Below, in pieces: positions 8,597-17,549 of a DNA stretch of 64,000 nucleotides. The position numbers were made by a program, and so were the translations under genes. The DNA is taken from the NCBI RefSeq assembly GCF_019219825.1, contig NZ_JAHUXH010000007.1, positions 248,001 through 312,000 on the forward strand, in the 5' to 3' direction. The notes beneath the pieces are model-generated. The model made no database searches and had not been told where the DNA came from. It was given only the letters and a program-made list of their open reading frames with translations. Source of the DNA: Streptomyces sp. TRM70350 (lineage in GTDB: Bacteria > Actinomycetota > Actinomycetes > Streptomycetales > Streptomycetaceae). Every line of letters starts with the position of its first letter. The stretch's first letter is position 1.

Positions 8597-9412
8597 ATGG
8601 CCCAGCAGCGGGAGGTCTCCGCCTGGCGGCCGCCCGTCCCGGGCGTCGTCGAGGTCTTTCACGCCCACTTCACCGAGTACGCCTACCCGATGCACGTCCA
8701 CGAGGCGTGGACGCTGCTGATCGTGGACGACGGCGCCGTACGGTACGACCTCGACCGGCACGAGCACGGCACCCCGCACGACACGGTGACCCTGCTGCCG
8801 CCGCACGTCCCCCACAACGGCTTCGCCGCCACCCCGCACGGCTTCCGCAAGCGGGTGCTGTACCTGGACGGTTCGCTGCTCACCGACGACCTGATCGGGC
8901 CCGCCGTCGACGCGCCCGACGTGCGCGATCCGGTGTTGCGGCGGCGCGTGGGGCAGTTGCACGGCGCGCTCGCCGCCCCCGGTGACGAGTTGGAGGCCGA
9001 GAGCCGGTTGACGCTCGTCGGGGACCGGCTGCGCGCCCATCTGCGGCCACGGCTCGCCACCACCGGCCCGCGCACCGACCCCGCCCTGGCCCGCCAACTC
9101 CGTGAACTCCTCGACGAACGGGTTGTCCACGGCCTGTCGCTGGGCGAGGCGGGCTCGCTCCTCCAGGCTCATCCGGCCCATCTCGTACGGGCGTTCAGCG
9201 GGGCGTACGGCATCGCGCCGCACCAGTACCTGAACTCCCGGCGCGTCGAACGCGCCCGGCGGCTGCTGCTGGCCGGTGTCCGCCCCGCCGAGGCGGCGGC
9301 CGCGACCGGGTTCTACGACCAGGCCCATCTCACCCGGCACTTCCGGCGGCTGGTGGGGGTGACCCCGGGGCGCTACCGGGACGGCTCGCCGCCCTCGGGT
9401 CCGTCGCGCTGA
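8597..9412 (+). CDS. AraC family transcriptional regulator
   Basis: A 271-residue regulator. The N-terminal cupin-like sensing domain (about 15-90) contains HVHEAWTLLIVDDG and LLPPHVPHNG. The C-terminal double helix-turn-helix (about 165-265) includes RRVERARRLLLAG and the AraC signature GFYDQAHLTRHFRRLVGVTPGRY. ATG at 8597 lies 49 bases from the divergent DUF2000 gene, its likely target. Its last 13 codons overlap the convergent YbjN gene by 40 bases, and its TGA lies inside a 21-base repeat. Confidence 0.88.
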   Translation: MAQQREVSAWRPPVPGVVEVFHAHFTEYAYPMHVHEAWTLLIVDDGAVRYDLDRHEHGTPHDTVTLLPPHVPHNGFAATPHGFRKRVLYLDGSLLTDDLIGPAVDAPDVRDPVLRRRVGQLHGALAAPGDELEAESRLTLVGDRLRAHLRPRLATTGPRTDPALARQLRELLDERVVHGLSLGEAGSLLQAHPAHLVRAFSGAYGIAPHQYLNSRRVERARRLLLAGVRPAEAAAATGFYDQAHLTRHFRRLVGVTPGRYRDGSPPSGPSR

Positions 9413-9939
9413 ATGTCCGGCCCGTCGCGCTGAATCTCCGGTCCGTCGCGCTGGATCAGGTGCGCGAACGCCTCCAGGTTGCGGGTCGACTCGCCGCGCG
9501 AGACGCGCCACGCGTACTCCTTGCGGATCGCGGAGGCGAAACCCATCTCCAGAAGGGTGTTGAAGGCGCCGTCGGCGGCCTGGAGGATCTGCCCGAGCAG
9601 CCGGTCCAGCTCGTCCGCGGTGACGGCGGCGAGCGGCAGCTTGCCGGTGACATAGATGTCGCCGAGCGGGTCGACGGCGTAACTCACGCCGTACAGCTTG
9701 AGGTTGTGCTCCAGCAGCCAGCGGTGGACGCCGGGTTCGTTCTCGTCGGGGTGGCGGATCACGAAGGCGTTCAGCGACAGGGAGTGGCGGCCCACGATCA
9801 GGGAGACCGTCGTCGACAGCTTGCGGGTGCCGGGGAGCTTGACGACGTAGTGGCCGGGTGTGGGGCTCTCCCACTCCAGCTCCGCGTCCTTGAACACGTC
9901 CTCGATGACCTGCGCCGCCCGCTGCTCTGCATCGCCCAT
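9373..9939 (-). CDS. YbjN domain-containing protein
   Basis: A 188-residue protein with a YbjN domain (about 10-145), related to type III secretion chaperone-like folds; motifs include WLLEHNLKLYGVSYAVDPLGDIYVTGKLPL. The C-terminus ends in a short seven-residue repeat, IQRDGPE/IQRDGPD/IQRDGPE, encoded by 21-base DNA repeats. It starts 15 bases below mshA on the same strand, so both probably share a transcript. Role unknown. The C-terminal repeat overlaps the end of the convergent AraC gene. Confidence 0.82.
   Translation of the reverse strand: MGDAEQRAAQVIEDVFKDAELEWESPTPGHYVVKLPGTRKLSTTVSLIVGRHSLSLNAFVIRHPDENEPGVHRWLLEHNLKLYGVSYAVDPLGDIYVTGKLPLAAVTADELDRLLGQILQAADGAFNTLLEMGFASAIRKEYAWRVSRGESTRNLEAFAHLIQRDGPEIQRDGPDIQRDGPEGGEPSR
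9401..9456. repeat. 21-base direct repeat at convergent gene ends
   Basis: Units beginning CCGTCGCGCTGAATNTCCGG start at 9401, 9422 and 9443 (the third partial). They encode the IQRDGP repeat of the YbjN protein on the minus strand. The first unit contributes the TGA stop of the AraC gene on the plus strand. Confidence 0.85.
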
Positions 9940-9953
9940 GGCGGCAGCGTACG

Positions 9954-11294
9954 TCAGCCGTGGGGGGCCCGGGAGCGGCGGCGGTGGGACTGCAGGGCCG
10001 CCGTGTAGACCTCCGCCGTGGCGGCGGCCGAGGCGTCCCAGCCGAAGGAGCGGGCGTGGTGGGCGGCGGCCGTGCCCAGCCGGGCGGACAGCTGCTGGTC
10101 GTCGGCGAAATCGCGCAGCACGCGCGCGTACGCCGCCGGATCGTGCCCCTGGACGAGGAAGCCGGTCCGTCCGTCCCGTACGGCGACCGGCAGACCGCCG
10201 ACCGCGGCGGCCAGCACCGGCGTACCGGACGCCTGCGCCTCTATGGCGACCAGCCCGAACGACTCGCTGTACGACGGCATGACCAGCACGGACGCGGCCC
10301 GGAACCAGTCCGCGAGCTGGTCCTGGCCGACAGGCGGGCGGAACCGTACGACATCGGCGATGCCCAGCCGCGCGGCCAGCTTCTGCAGGCCCTCCGGCTT
10401 GGCGAGGCCGCTGCCGCTGGGGCCGCCGACGACCGGGACGACCAGGCGGGAGCGCAGGTCGGGCCGCTCGTCGAGCAGGACGGCGACCGCGCGCAGCAGC
10501 ACGTCGGGGGCCTTCAGGGGCTGGATGCGGCCCGCGAAGAGGGGGATCAGCGCGTCCTGCGGCAGGCCGAGGCGGGCGCGGGCGGCGGCGCGGCCGTCGG
10601 CCGGGTGGAAGCGGTCGAGGTTGACGCCGGGGTGGACCACGGCGACCTTGGCGCGGGGGGCGGCGTAGTGCTGTACCAGCTCGTCGGCCTCCTCGGCGGT
10701 GTTGGCGATCAGCCGGTCCGCCGCGGCCACGATCTGCGTCTCGCCGATGACCCGGGCGGCGGGCTCGGGGGTGTCGCCGTCGGCGAGGTTGGCGTTCTTG
10801 ACCTTGGCCATGGTGTGCATGGCGTGCACCAGGGGGACGCCCCAGCGCTGGGCGGCGAGCCAGCCGACGTGGCCGGAGAGCCAGTAGTGCGAGTGCACGA
10901 GGTCGTAGTGGCCGGGGCGGTGACCGGCCCAGGCCTGCATCACGCCGTGCGTGAACGCGCACAGCTGGGCCGGGAGGTCCTCCTTGGCGAGGCCCTCGTA
11001 GGGGCCCGCGTCGACGTGCCGGACGAGCACGCCGGGGGCGAGTTCCACGGCGGGCGGGAGGGCGGCGGTGGTGGAGCGCGTGAAGATCTCGACCTCGATG
11101 TTGATCGCGGCGAGGCGCTGCGCGAGCTCCACGATGTAGACGTTCATGCCGCCGGCGTCGCCGGTGCCGGGCTGGTGGAGCGGGGAGGTGTGCACAGAGA
11201 GCATGGCGACGCGGCGCGGGCGGCGGTGGCCCAGGCGCAGCCGTGAGGGGGCCGCCGGGGAGCGGCGACCGAGCCTGCTGACGTAGTGGCTCAC
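9954..11294 (-). CDS. mshA: D-inositol-3-phosphate glycosyltransferase (mycothiol synthesis)
   Basis: MshA transfers GlcNAc from UDP-GlcNAc to inositol-3-phosphate, the first step of mycothiol synthesis. The 446-residue GT4 protein shows the N-terminal [22 protein letters not shown] loop, [16 protein letters not shown], and the donor-site E-x7-E in [20 protein letters not shown] at 11294 has a GGGAGGA ribosome site; longer frames lack one. mshD of the same pathway lies at the far end of the window. The YbjN gene follows in the same direction. Confidence 0.95.
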   Translation of the reverse strand: MSHYVSRLGRRSPAAPSRLRLGHRRPRRVAMLSVHTSPLHQPGTGDAGGMNVYIVELAQRLAAINIEVEIFTRSTTAALPPAVELAPGVLVRHVDAGPYEGLAKEDLPAQLCAFTHGVMQAWAGHRPGHYDLVHSHYWLSGHVGWLAAQRWGVPLVHAMHTMAKVKNANLADGDTPEPAARVIGETQIVAAADRLIANTAEEADELVQHYAAPRAKVAVVHPGVNLDRFHPADGRAAARARLGLPQDALIPLFAGRIQPLKAPDVLLRAVAVLLDERPDLRSRLVVPVVGGPSGSGLAKPEGLQKLAARLGIADVVRFRPPVGQDQLADWFRAASVLVMPSYSESFGLVAIEAQASGTPVLAAAVGGLPVAVRDGRTGFLVQGHDPAAYARVLRDFADDQQLSARLGTAAAHHARSFGWDASAAATAEVYTAALQSHRRRSRAPHG

Positions 11295-11515
11295 GTGCCG
11301 TTCCTCCCTGCCGCGGGCATACCTGCCGGAGGACGCCGGGCCCTCCACCGGGGTGCAACACCGGAGGGAGACGCTCCATTTCCGGCGGATGGTTTTTTGC
11401 CGAATCATTACTGCAGGCCGCTCAACCGTTCGAGGATGCGGGGTGCGGCCGTTCGAGGATGCGGGTGTGCGGCGGCGGTCAGGAGCATGCCCTGGGCGCC
11501 CATACCCTCGTACGT

Positions 11516-12334
11516 GTGACAGCCCGCGCAGGAACCCGCCCCGTGGGAACGGTGACGCGCGGGACGACGCATCCGAACCGGCTGCGGCGCATGGACCGCT
11601 GGATCGCCGCCGTGCACGGCCGCGAACTGCGCCGCGCCGCCGAGCCGGTCGCGGTCGACCTCGGCTACGGCGCCGCCCCCTGGACCGCCGTCGAACTCCT
11701 CACCCGCCTGCGCGCGACCGCGCCGCACGCGCGCGTGGTCGGCGTCGAGATCGAACCCGCGCGCGTGGCCGCCGCGCAGCCGTACGCGCGCGAGGGGCTC
11801 GCCTTCCGGCACGGCGGCTTCGAGATCCCGCTCCCCCAGCGGCCGCATCTCATCCGCGCGGCCAACGTCCTGCGGCAGTACGACGAAGCGGAGGTCGCCG
11901 GAGTGTGGGAACGGCTGTGCGCGCGGCTCACGCCGGCCGATCCGGCGCGCGGCTCGCGGGGCGGGCTGCTGGTCGAGGGGACCTGCGACGAGATCGGGCG
12001 GCGGCACGTGTGGGTCGCGCTCGGCCCGGAGGGCCCGCGCACGGTGACCTTCGCGACCCGGCTGGGCTCCCTGGAGCGCCCCTCGGACCTGGCGGAACGC
12101 CTGCCCAAGGCGCTGATCCACCGCAACGTCCCCGGTGAGCCGGTGCACGCCTTCCTGCGCGACTTCGACCGCGCCTGGGCCGCCGCCGCGCCCTACGCGG
12201 CGTACGGCGCCCGTCAGCGCTGGATCCGGGCCGTACGGGACCTGACGGCCGACTGGCCGGTGACGGACGGTCCGGCGCGGTGGCGGCAGGGGGAAGTGAC
12301 CGTGGGCTGGGGGGCGTTGGCGCCGCGCGCGTGA
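11516..12334 (+). CDS. Class I SAM-dependent methyltransferase-like protein
   Basis: A 272-residue Rossmann-fold protein. Motif I is [16 protein letters not shown] (about residue 46) and the acidic ribose-binding residue follows in [31 protein letters not shown] segment matches motif IV. Substrate is unknown. GTG at 11516 is the likely start and may be leaderless, because a TACCCT box (11503-11508) lies seven bases upstream. It is divergent from mshA. Confidence 0.75.
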   Translation: MTARAGTRPVGTVTRGTTHPNRLRRMDRWIAAVHGRELRRAAEPVAVDLGYGAAPWTAVELLTRLRATAPHARVVGVEIEPARVAAAQPYAREGLAFRHGGFEIPLPQRPHLIRAANVLRQYDEAEVAGVWERLCARLTPADPARGSRGGLLVEGTCDEIGRRHVWVALGPEGPRTVTFATRLGSLERPSDLAERLPKALIHRNVPGEPVHAFLRDFDRAWAAAAPYAAYGARQRWIRAVRDLTADWPVTDGPARWRQGEVTVGWGALAPRA

Positions 12335-12570
12335 ACATCGCCCCCAACGGCGTTGGCGTGCCGGACGTTCGGCCTTCGCCCCTCGTTCTCCCGGGCTCGG
12401 AGCGCGGGGAACGATCTCCGTGAGTCGTTCGTCACAAAGGCGGGGGGATCGCCGTACGCGGCCGGAATGGGGGAGGGAGTCACTGCCTCTGTCGTTTTGC
12501 GCCTCGGCATGGCACGATCACCCGGGCAGTTCGATGTTACTGACGGGCAATCAGTTTGGGGGGTAAGGGT

Positions 12571-13677
12571 ATGACCAGGGGCAAGCGCGGCCTGATCGCG
12601 GCGGCCGTGACCGTGGTCTGCGCGGTCACCGTGCTGGCGGCACCCGGCACGGCGTTCGCGGCACCCGCACCGACCCCCGCCCCGTCCGCGACCCCCGGTT
12701 CGGCTCCCGGTTCGGCTCCCGGCTCGGCTCCCGCCACGAACGAGGAACTCGAAGCCGTCCGCAAGCAGCTCGACACCCTCTACCGCGAGGCCGCCGCCGC
12801 CACCGACGCCTACAACGCGGCGGAGGAGAAGGCCGAGCGGCAGTCCGCCGAGATCGTCGCGCTGGCCAAGCGGATCGTCGAAGGCAAGGAGAGGCTCGCC
12901 GAGTTGAAGCAGCGCGCCGGAGCCGCGGCCGCCGCCCAGTACCGCACCGGCGGCCTCCCGCCCGAGGCCCATCTGATGCTCAGCGACGACCCGGGCGAGT
13001 TCCTCGACGGCACCGGCCGCATCCTCCAGGGCCAGCGCGCCACCAAGCATCTGCTTCAGGAAATGACCCGCACCCAGCAGGACTTGGAGCAGTACGCCAA
13101 GGACGCCTCCGCCCAGTGGGAGAAGCTGGAGGCGATCCGCAAGGCGAAGGCCGCCGCCCAGAAGAAGATCGAGCAGCGGATCGAGGCGGCCAAGAAGCTG
13201 GAGTCCCAGCTGGAGAAGGAGGAGAAGGAGCGCCTGGCCCAGCTGGAGGAGGAGGCCGCCTACCAGGCGCAGACCGCCTGGCTGGACTCCGGCGTCCTCG
13301 ACGAGATCGACGGCACGGCCACCGAGCGGGGCAAGAAGGCCGTGAAGTTCGCGACCGAGCAGATCGGCAAGCCGTACGAGTGGGGCGCCGAGGGCCCGAA
13401 GACGTACGACTGCTCCGGTCTGACCTCCCAGGCCTGGGCGGCGGCCGGCAGCGTCATCCCGCGCACCTCGCAGGAGCAGTGGAAGCAGCTGGAGCGCGTC
13501 GACATCAAGGACATGCGCCCCGGCGACCTGATCATCTACTTCGACGACGCCAGCCACGTCGGGATGTACGTGGGCGACGGCGCGATGGTGCACGCCCCGC
13601 GGCCGGGGCGGACGATCACGATCGCGGGTGCGGGTTCGATGCCGATCCTGGGGGTCGTACGCCCGGAGGCGGGCTGA
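12571..13677 (+). CDS. Secreted NlpC/P60 cell-wall endopeptidase with coiled coil
   Basis: A 368-residue exported peptidoglycan hydrolase cutting peptide stems. A signal peptide (about 1-31, cleavage near AFA-AP) is followed by a short Pro/Ala/Ser repeat, a long coiled coil (about 55-235) rich in Lys/Glu, and the NlpC/P60 domain (about 252-368). The catalytic triad is Cys281 in YDCSGLTSQAW, His329 in ASHVGMYVG and His341 in MVHAP. ATG at 12571 follows GGGGGGTAAGGG. The coiled coil may hold the enzyme inactive, as in RipA-type proteins. A repeat with terminator-like pairing follows. Confidence 0.9.
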   Translation: MTRGKRGLIAAAVTVVCAVTVLAAPGTAFAAPAPTPAPSATPGSAPGSAPGSAPATNEELEAVRKQLDTLYREAAAATDAYNAAEEKAERQSAEIVALAKRIVEGKERLAELKQRAGAAAAAQYRTGGLPPEAHLMLSDDPGEFLDGTGRILQGQRATKHLLQEMTRTQQDLEQYAKDASAQWEKLEAIRKAKAAAQKKIEQRIEAAKKLESQLEKEEKERLAQLEEEAAYQAQTAWLDSGVLDEIDGTATERGKKAVKFATEQIGKPYEWGAEGPKTYDCSGLTSQAWAAAGSVIPRTSQEQWKQLERVDIKDMRPGDLIIYFDDASHVGMYVGDGAMVHAPRPGRTITIAGAGSMPILGVVRPEAG

Positions 13678-13697
13678 AGTGCCCCTGCCGCACGGCA

Positions 13698-13800
13698 TGA
13701 GGACTCGGGGGATACGACCCTGAGGAGTCCGGGGATACGGCCCTGAGGAGTCCGGGGACACGACCTTGAGGAGTCCGGGGACACGGCCCCGAGGACTCCG
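13698..13800. repeat. 23-base tandem repeat / terminator region after the NlpC/P60 gene
   Basis: Units of consensus TGAGGAGTCCGGGGAYACGR start at 13698, 13721, 13744, 13767 and (partial) 13790. The last copies can fold: GGAGTCC with GGACTCC and GGGG with CCCC, so the array probably also ends transcription. The rest of the 377-base gap (13678-14054) holds only the promoter region of the next gene. Confidence 0.85.
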
Positions 13801-14054
13801 GTGACCTGGGCCACGTGACCCACCCCACGCTCCCTGGCCGCCAAACCCCCCGCCGACGTGACCTTCGTCATCCCGAACCGCGCGGCGTCCTGTCCAACTG
13901 CGGTACGGAACGCGGCATATGACAGTGGCCGACCGCCGAGCGGCGTGCCTCACACCATTCCGTTGCGGCGCCGACACCCGCTATGGTCCCCGTCGGTGGG
14001 TCGAGGTCCCTCGCACCCGCCATGCCCTCGGGGGGAGGGAAGGAACCCAGGACA

Positions 14055-15407
14055 ATGCCCGTACCCGTACCGCGGCAGAGAGCGATCCCGGCCGTGGAGA
14101 GTGGTCAGGCGCAGGCCGCGCCCGCAGTCCGCGGCCTCTCCGGTGCATCCGGTGCTCCCGGTACTGAGGCTCCGCGCAAGGAAGCGCACAAGGAAGAGAA
14201 GGCCGAGAAGACCACCACCAGCACCACCACTGACACCAACCTCACACTGCTGCTGATAGAGGACGACCCCGGCGGCTCCCCGATCGTGCCCGAACTGCTC
14301 GACCAGGCCGGCAAGCCGATCCGGATCCGCACCGCCCGCAACCTCACCGAGGCCGAGCGGCTGCTGACCGACGACGTCCACTGCATCCTGCTGGACCTCG
14401 CACTGCCCGCCCCCGGCCGGGCCGACGACAGCGACGACGAGCTGTCCGTCCTGCGGCACGTACTGGAGCTCGCGCCCCGGCACGCCGTCCTCGCCCTCAC
14501 CGCGTCCGGCGACGCCGAGCGCGGCGCCGATGCTGTCCGCGTGGGCGCCCAGGACTACCTGTTCCGCGACGAGCTGGACGGCCGGCTGCTGAGCCGTGCG
14601 ATCCGCTACGCCGTGGAGCGGAAACGTTCCGACACAGCGGAGCGGCGGCTCGCCGAGGGCCGCCTGCGTGCCCAGGAGAACCGCCGGCTGGAGCGCGGAC
14701 TGCTGCCCACGCCGCTCCTGCACGGCTCCCCGCTGCGCTTCGCCGCCCGCTACCGCCCCGGCCGCTCGCGCGCGCTGCTCGGCGGCGACTTCTACGACGT
14801 GGTCCGCACCCCGGACGGCACCGTGCACGCCATGATCGGCGACGTCTGCGGGCACGGTCCCGACGAGGCGGCGCTCGGCGTGGAGCTGCGCATCGCGTGG
14901 CGTGCGCTGACGCTGGCGGGCCTGTGCGGCGACCAGCTGCTGAACACGCTGCAGCAGGTGCTGGAGCACGAACGCTCGGACGACGAGATCTTCGCGACCC
15001 TGTGCACGGTCGACATCGCGCCGGACGGCCGCCGTGCGGGCCTGTGCCTGGCCGGTCACCCGGCCCCGCTGATCGCCCGCCCCGGCCGGGCGCCACGCCT
15101 GCTGCCGTACGACAACAACGGCCCCGCCCTCGGCCTGCTGCCGGGCGCCCGTTGGCCGCGGATGCAGGTGGAGCTGGGCCGGGAGTGGAGCCTGATGCTC
15201 TACACCGACGGCCTGATCGAGGGCCACATCGGCGCGGGCCGCGAGCGGCTCGGCCAGGACGGCATGGTCGAGATGATCAGCCGCCAGCTGGCCCAGGGCC
15301 TGCGCGGCGAGCAGTTGCTGCGGGCGGCGGTCAACGAGGTCCGTGAGCTCAACGGGGGCGAACTGACCGACGATGTGGCGGTGCTGCTGCTGGACCGGGT
15401 GCCGTAG
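14055..15407 (+). CDS. Receiver-domain PP2C (SpoIIE-type) serine phosphatase
   Basis: A 450-residue fusion. After a charged linker, residues 62-170 form a receiver domain (LLLIEDDPGG, phosphorylatable Asp in ILLDLALP), and residues 235-450 a PP2C phosphatase with GGDFYDVV, DVCGHGPDEAAL and the final LTDDVAVLLLDR metal-binding motif. The usual receiver lysine is replaced by arginine in DYLFRDEL, so phosphoryl signalling may be altered. Such proteins act on anti-anti-sigma factors. ATG at 14055 is chosen for its GGAGGGAAGGAA site. It is alone in its orientation. Confidence 0.9.
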   Translation: MPVPVPRQRAIPAVESGQAQAAPAVRGLSGASGAPGTEAPRKEAHKEEKAEKTTTSTTTDTNLTLLLIEDDPGGSPIVPELLDQAGKPIRIRTARNLTEAERLLTDDVHCILLDLALPAPGRADDSDDELSVLRHVLELAPRHAVLALTASGDAERGADAVRVGAQDYLFRDELDGRLLSRAIRYAVERKRSDTAERRLAEGRLRAQENRRLERGLLPTPLLHGSPLRFAARYRPGRSRALLGGDFYDVVRTPDGTVHAMIGDVCGHGPDEAALGVELRIAWRALTLAGLCGDQLLNTLQQVLEHERSDDEIFATLCTVDIAPDGRRAGLCLAGHPAPLIARPGRAPRLLPYDNNGPALGLLPGARWPRMQVELGREWSLMLYTDGLIEGHIGAGRERLGQDGMVEMISRQLAQGLRGEQLLRAAVNEVRELNGGELTDDVAVLLLDRVP

Positions 15408-15446
15408 CGGGGCGGGGCCGTCGCGGCGCGGGTCCGGTCGCGGGGC

Positions 15447-15556
15447 GAGTGCCATCCGCGGTGCGGGTGCCGTCGCGGGGCGAGTGCCATCGCCGGGGGG
15501 AGTGCCGTCGTCGCGCGGGTGCCATCCGCGGCACGAGTGCCGTCGCGGCGCCTGAG
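15447..15556. repeat. Degenerate 17-18-base tandem repeat
   Basis: The core G(A/G)GTGCC(A/G)TC recurs at 15447, 15465, 15482, 15500, 15517 and 15535, spaced alternately 18 and 17 bases. It fills the gap between the convergent PP2C and DUF2516 genes. Confidence 0.75.
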
Positions 15557-15590
15557 GTTACGCGGCGGCTGAGGCGTACGCGGCGGCGGC

Positions 15591-15941
15591 TCACCGACCG
15601 CCGTTGTACGGCCCGTACGGGCCGTCGCTGCTCGAACCCCGGTGGGCGCGGCCGCCGCCAGGGAGGCCGCGCAGGGCCGGGCGTACGTCGACCATGTACA
15701 CGATCGTCGCGATGAGGCCGATGATCGGCAGGAGCGACAGGATGTCGAAGATCAGGTTCACCACGAAGGCGAGCCCGAGGATGATCAGCCAGAAGGGCTT
15801 GGTCTGCTTGCCGGCCGCGCGGTAGGCATCCTCGCGTCGGGTGGCGGCGTCGATCAGTGCGAAGCCACTGAAAAGGATCAGGGCCATGCTCAGCAGCCAC
15901 ATGAACCCGACGAACCCCTGCATCAGCACAACGTCCACCAC
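15591..15941 (-). CDS. DUF2516 family small membrane protein
   Basis: A 116-residue protein with two or three hydrophobic helices (about 8-28 and 50-82) and a Gly/Arg/Ser tail, matching DUF2516. Role unknown. GTG at 15941 is the longest start; GTG at 15938 or ATG at 15923 are alternatives and no clear ribosome site separates them. It lies downstream of the HBHA-like gene on the same strand but is separated from it by two hairpins. Confidence 0.72.
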   Translation of the reverse strand: MVDVVLMQGFVGFMWLLSMALILFSGFALIDAATRREDAYRAAGKQTKPFWLIILGLAFVVNLIFDILSLLPIIGLIATIVYMVDVRPALRGLPGGGRAHRGSSSDGPYGPYNGGR

Positions 15942-16002
15942 CCGTATCGGCTAGTCCCTACGCGGTCACCGTACCCGCAACCGCCTGCCCGTCACCCGAT
16001 GA

Positions 16003-16037
16003 AACGGGACGGGCACTCCAGGAGTGCCCGTCCCGTT
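16003..16037. terminator. Long perfect hairpin terminator
   Basis: Seventeen-base arms at 16003-16019 and 16021-16037 (AACGGGACGGGCACTCC and its complement) pair almost without a loop. It lies between the HBHA-like gene and DUF2516. Confidence 0.8.
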
Positions 16038-16067
16038 ACCGATCACCCGTTCGTGTTACTCAGCGTG

Positions 16068-16100
16068 ACCGCGGACGGGTCCACGGACGGTGTCCGCGGT
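16068..16100 (-). terminator. Hairpin at the 3' end of the HBHA-like gene
   Basis: ACCGCGGAC (16068-16076) pairs with GTCCGCGGT (16092-16100) across a 15-base loop, six bases past the stop codon. Confidence 0.6.
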
Positions 16101-16105
16101 CGGTG

Positions 16106-16699
16106 TCACTTGCTCGAAGGCGTCGTCTTCTTCGCCGTGGTCGCCTTGCGAGCGGCCGGGGCCTTCTTCGCCGCGGGCTTCTTCGCCGGGGCGGCCTCGG
16201 TCGAAGCAGTGGCGGGCTTGTCCTCCTCGGCCTCGGCCGGCTTGGTGTCCGGCTCGACGGCGATGGCCAGCTCCTCGATCTCCTCGGCCGCCTCGCCCCG
16301 CCAGCTGCGCACGGTCTGCTCGCCGTGCTCGGCGACCTTCTCGTAGGTCTCCCGGGCCTTCACGGCGTACTCGGCGGCCATGCCGACACCGCGCAGGGCG
16401 AGGTCCTGGGCGGTCTCACCCAACTTCTTCAGGTCGGAGTCGAGAGAACCGAGGAACTCGTTGACCTTGCTCTGGACGGTCTCCTGCGTCTCCTTGACGC
16501 GGGCGGTGGCCTTCTCCTGGACGGCCTTGGGGTCGGTGTTGCGGACGGCGTCGATGCGGGCCGGCGCCTCGGCGCGCAGCTGCTCGACCATGCTCGGCAC
16601 CTTCTTGGCCTGCTGGAAAGCCAGGTCGGCGGTGCCGGCGGCGAAGTAGAGCGGCCGCGGGTCGGTGAGGGTCTTGCGCAGGTCGTCGGTGATGGCCAT
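16106..16699 (-). CDS. Heparin-binding haemagglutinin (HBHA)-like coiled-coil protein
   Basis: A 197-residue protein starting MAITDDLRKTLTDPRPLYFAAGTADLA, the conserved HBHA opening. A long amphipathic helix (about 25-140) is followed by an acidic linker and a Lys/Ala/Pro-rich tail (about 170-197) like the heparin/DNA-binding tail of mycobacterial HBHA. In non-pathogenic actinomycetes such proteins may bind DNA, lipid or cell surface; the role here is open. ATG at 16699 is preceded by GGAGGACC. The XRE regulator gene lies just upstream on the same strand. Confidence 0.85.
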   Translation of the reverse strand: MAITDDLRKTLTDPRPLYFAAGTADLAFQQAKKVPSMVEQLRAEAPARIDAVRNTDPKAVQEKATARVKETQETVQSKVNEFLGSLDSDLKKLGETAQDLALRGVGMAAEYAVKARETYEKVAEHGEQTVRSWRGEAAEEIEELAIAVEPDTKPAEAEEDKPATASTEAAPAKKPAAKKAPAARKATTAKKTTPSSK

Positions 16700-16759
16700 G
16701 GTGCTGGTCCTCCCGGTGGCTTTCTGTGAGGGTTTTGGGTCCCGCCGCGTCCGCCCGGC

Positions 16760-17293
16760 TCAACCAGCGGATCGCTGCTGGGGGTCGGCGTCGCCGCCGT
16801 CGGCGGCGCGGGGGTCGCGTACGACGCTGTCGCCCCCACCGCTGCTGCCGTCGCCGTCTCTTACGCCGCTGAGATCGCTGATGTCACTACTGTCGCTGCT
16901 GTCGCTGCGGTCACCGTCCTGCGCCGCGCTCGCCTTGTCGGCCTCGAAGCCGTTCTCCTTGCGGAACGACTCGTAGACCTGGAGCAGCACCTGCTTCTGC
17001 CGCTCGTTCAGCGTGGGATCGGCGAGGATGACGGCGCGCGTCTCGACCTCGTCCCGGTCCCGCTCGGCATCGAGGATCCCGGCCCGCACGTACAGCGTTT
17101 CCGCGGAGATCCGCAGCGCCTTGGCGACCTGCTGCAACACCTCCGCGCTCGGCTTGCGCAGCCCGCGCTCGATCTGGCTCAGATACGGATTGGACACCCC
17201 GGCGGCGTCGGCGAGCTGCCTGAGCGACAGCTGCGCGTTGCGCCGCTGTTCGCGCAGGTACTCACCGAGATTGCCGACGTTGAGCGATGCCAT
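16760..17293 (-). CDS. XRE family helix-turn-helix regulator
   Basis: A 177-residue DNA-binding protein. Residues 7-62 form a Cro/C1-type helix-turn-helix (LREQRRNAQLSLRQLADAAG, NPYLSQIERGLRKPS). A helical middle (about 85-125) follows, then a low-complexity Asp/Ser/Gly tail from about residue 130. ATG at 17293 is the likely start because it begins the conserved MASLNVGNLGEYL segment and leaves the operator palindrome at 17321-17344 upstream. It probably regulates itself and the HBHA-like gene 61 bases downstream. Confidence 0.88.
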   Translation of the reverse strand: MASLNVGNLGEYLREQRRNAQLSLRQLADAAGVSNPYLSQIERGLRKPSAEVLQQVAKALRISAETLYVRAGILDAERDRDEVETRAVILADPTLNERQKQVLLQVYESFRKENGFEADKASAAQDGDRSDSSDSSDISDLSGVRDGDGSSGGGDSVVRDPRAADGGDADPQQRSAG

Positions 17294-17320
17294 ACGTCCA
17301 CCATGCCGCGCTCCGCTAAC

Positions 17321-17344
17321 TATTGCAAGCACCTGCTTGCAATA
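17321..17344. promoter_or_regulatory. Perfect operator palindrome upstream of the XRE gene
   Basis: TATTGCAAGCA (17321-17331) is repeated inverted as TGCTTGCAATA (17334-17344) with a two-base centre. It lies 28 bases before the XRE start, as expected for an autoregulatory operator. Confidence 0.75.
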
Positions 17345-17409
17345 GTGCGCCACGCCACCCGTACGGCAGGGTGTGCCTCGCGGCGGTTGTTGTCCGGTCC
17401 CGGTGGAAG

Positions 17410-17433
17410 TGTTGACCTGTCTCGCTGAAGGCG
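17410..17433 (+). repeat. Candidate left end of a decayed TnsA/TnsB transposon
   Basis: This 24-base stretch, starting TGTTGACC and containing GTCTCGCTGAAG, matches the complement of 23130-23153 at about 20 of 24 positions in inverted orientation. A second TGTCTCGCT lies inside at 17500-17508. Multiple end sites beginning TGT are typical of Tn7-like ends. The tnsA-like relic starts 117 bases inside. Confidence 0.45.
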
Positions 17434-17549
17434 GGCCAATCTCGGTCTGTGCGAGCCATCTGGCTGCGTGCCTCGGTCAACCTTGGCCATCTGCTGTTCT
17501 GTCTCGCTCGTTCTGAGCCGCTGCCGCGCCTGGCTGTCTACGGTCGTAC

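Noticed and set aside
12540..12556. CTGA...TCAG half-palindrome before the NlpC/P60 gene as an operator
   Set aside because: Only four bases pair at each side, which is expected by chance.
12335..12570. c-di-AMP (ydaO) riboswitch before the NlpC/P60 gene
   Set aside because: Such riboswitches occur before actinobacterial wall hydrolases, but the conserved core bases were not found here.
17321..17344. Nur-binding site
   Set aside because: The half-sites match but the spacing is 8 bases instead of 5, and nur lies 24 kb away.
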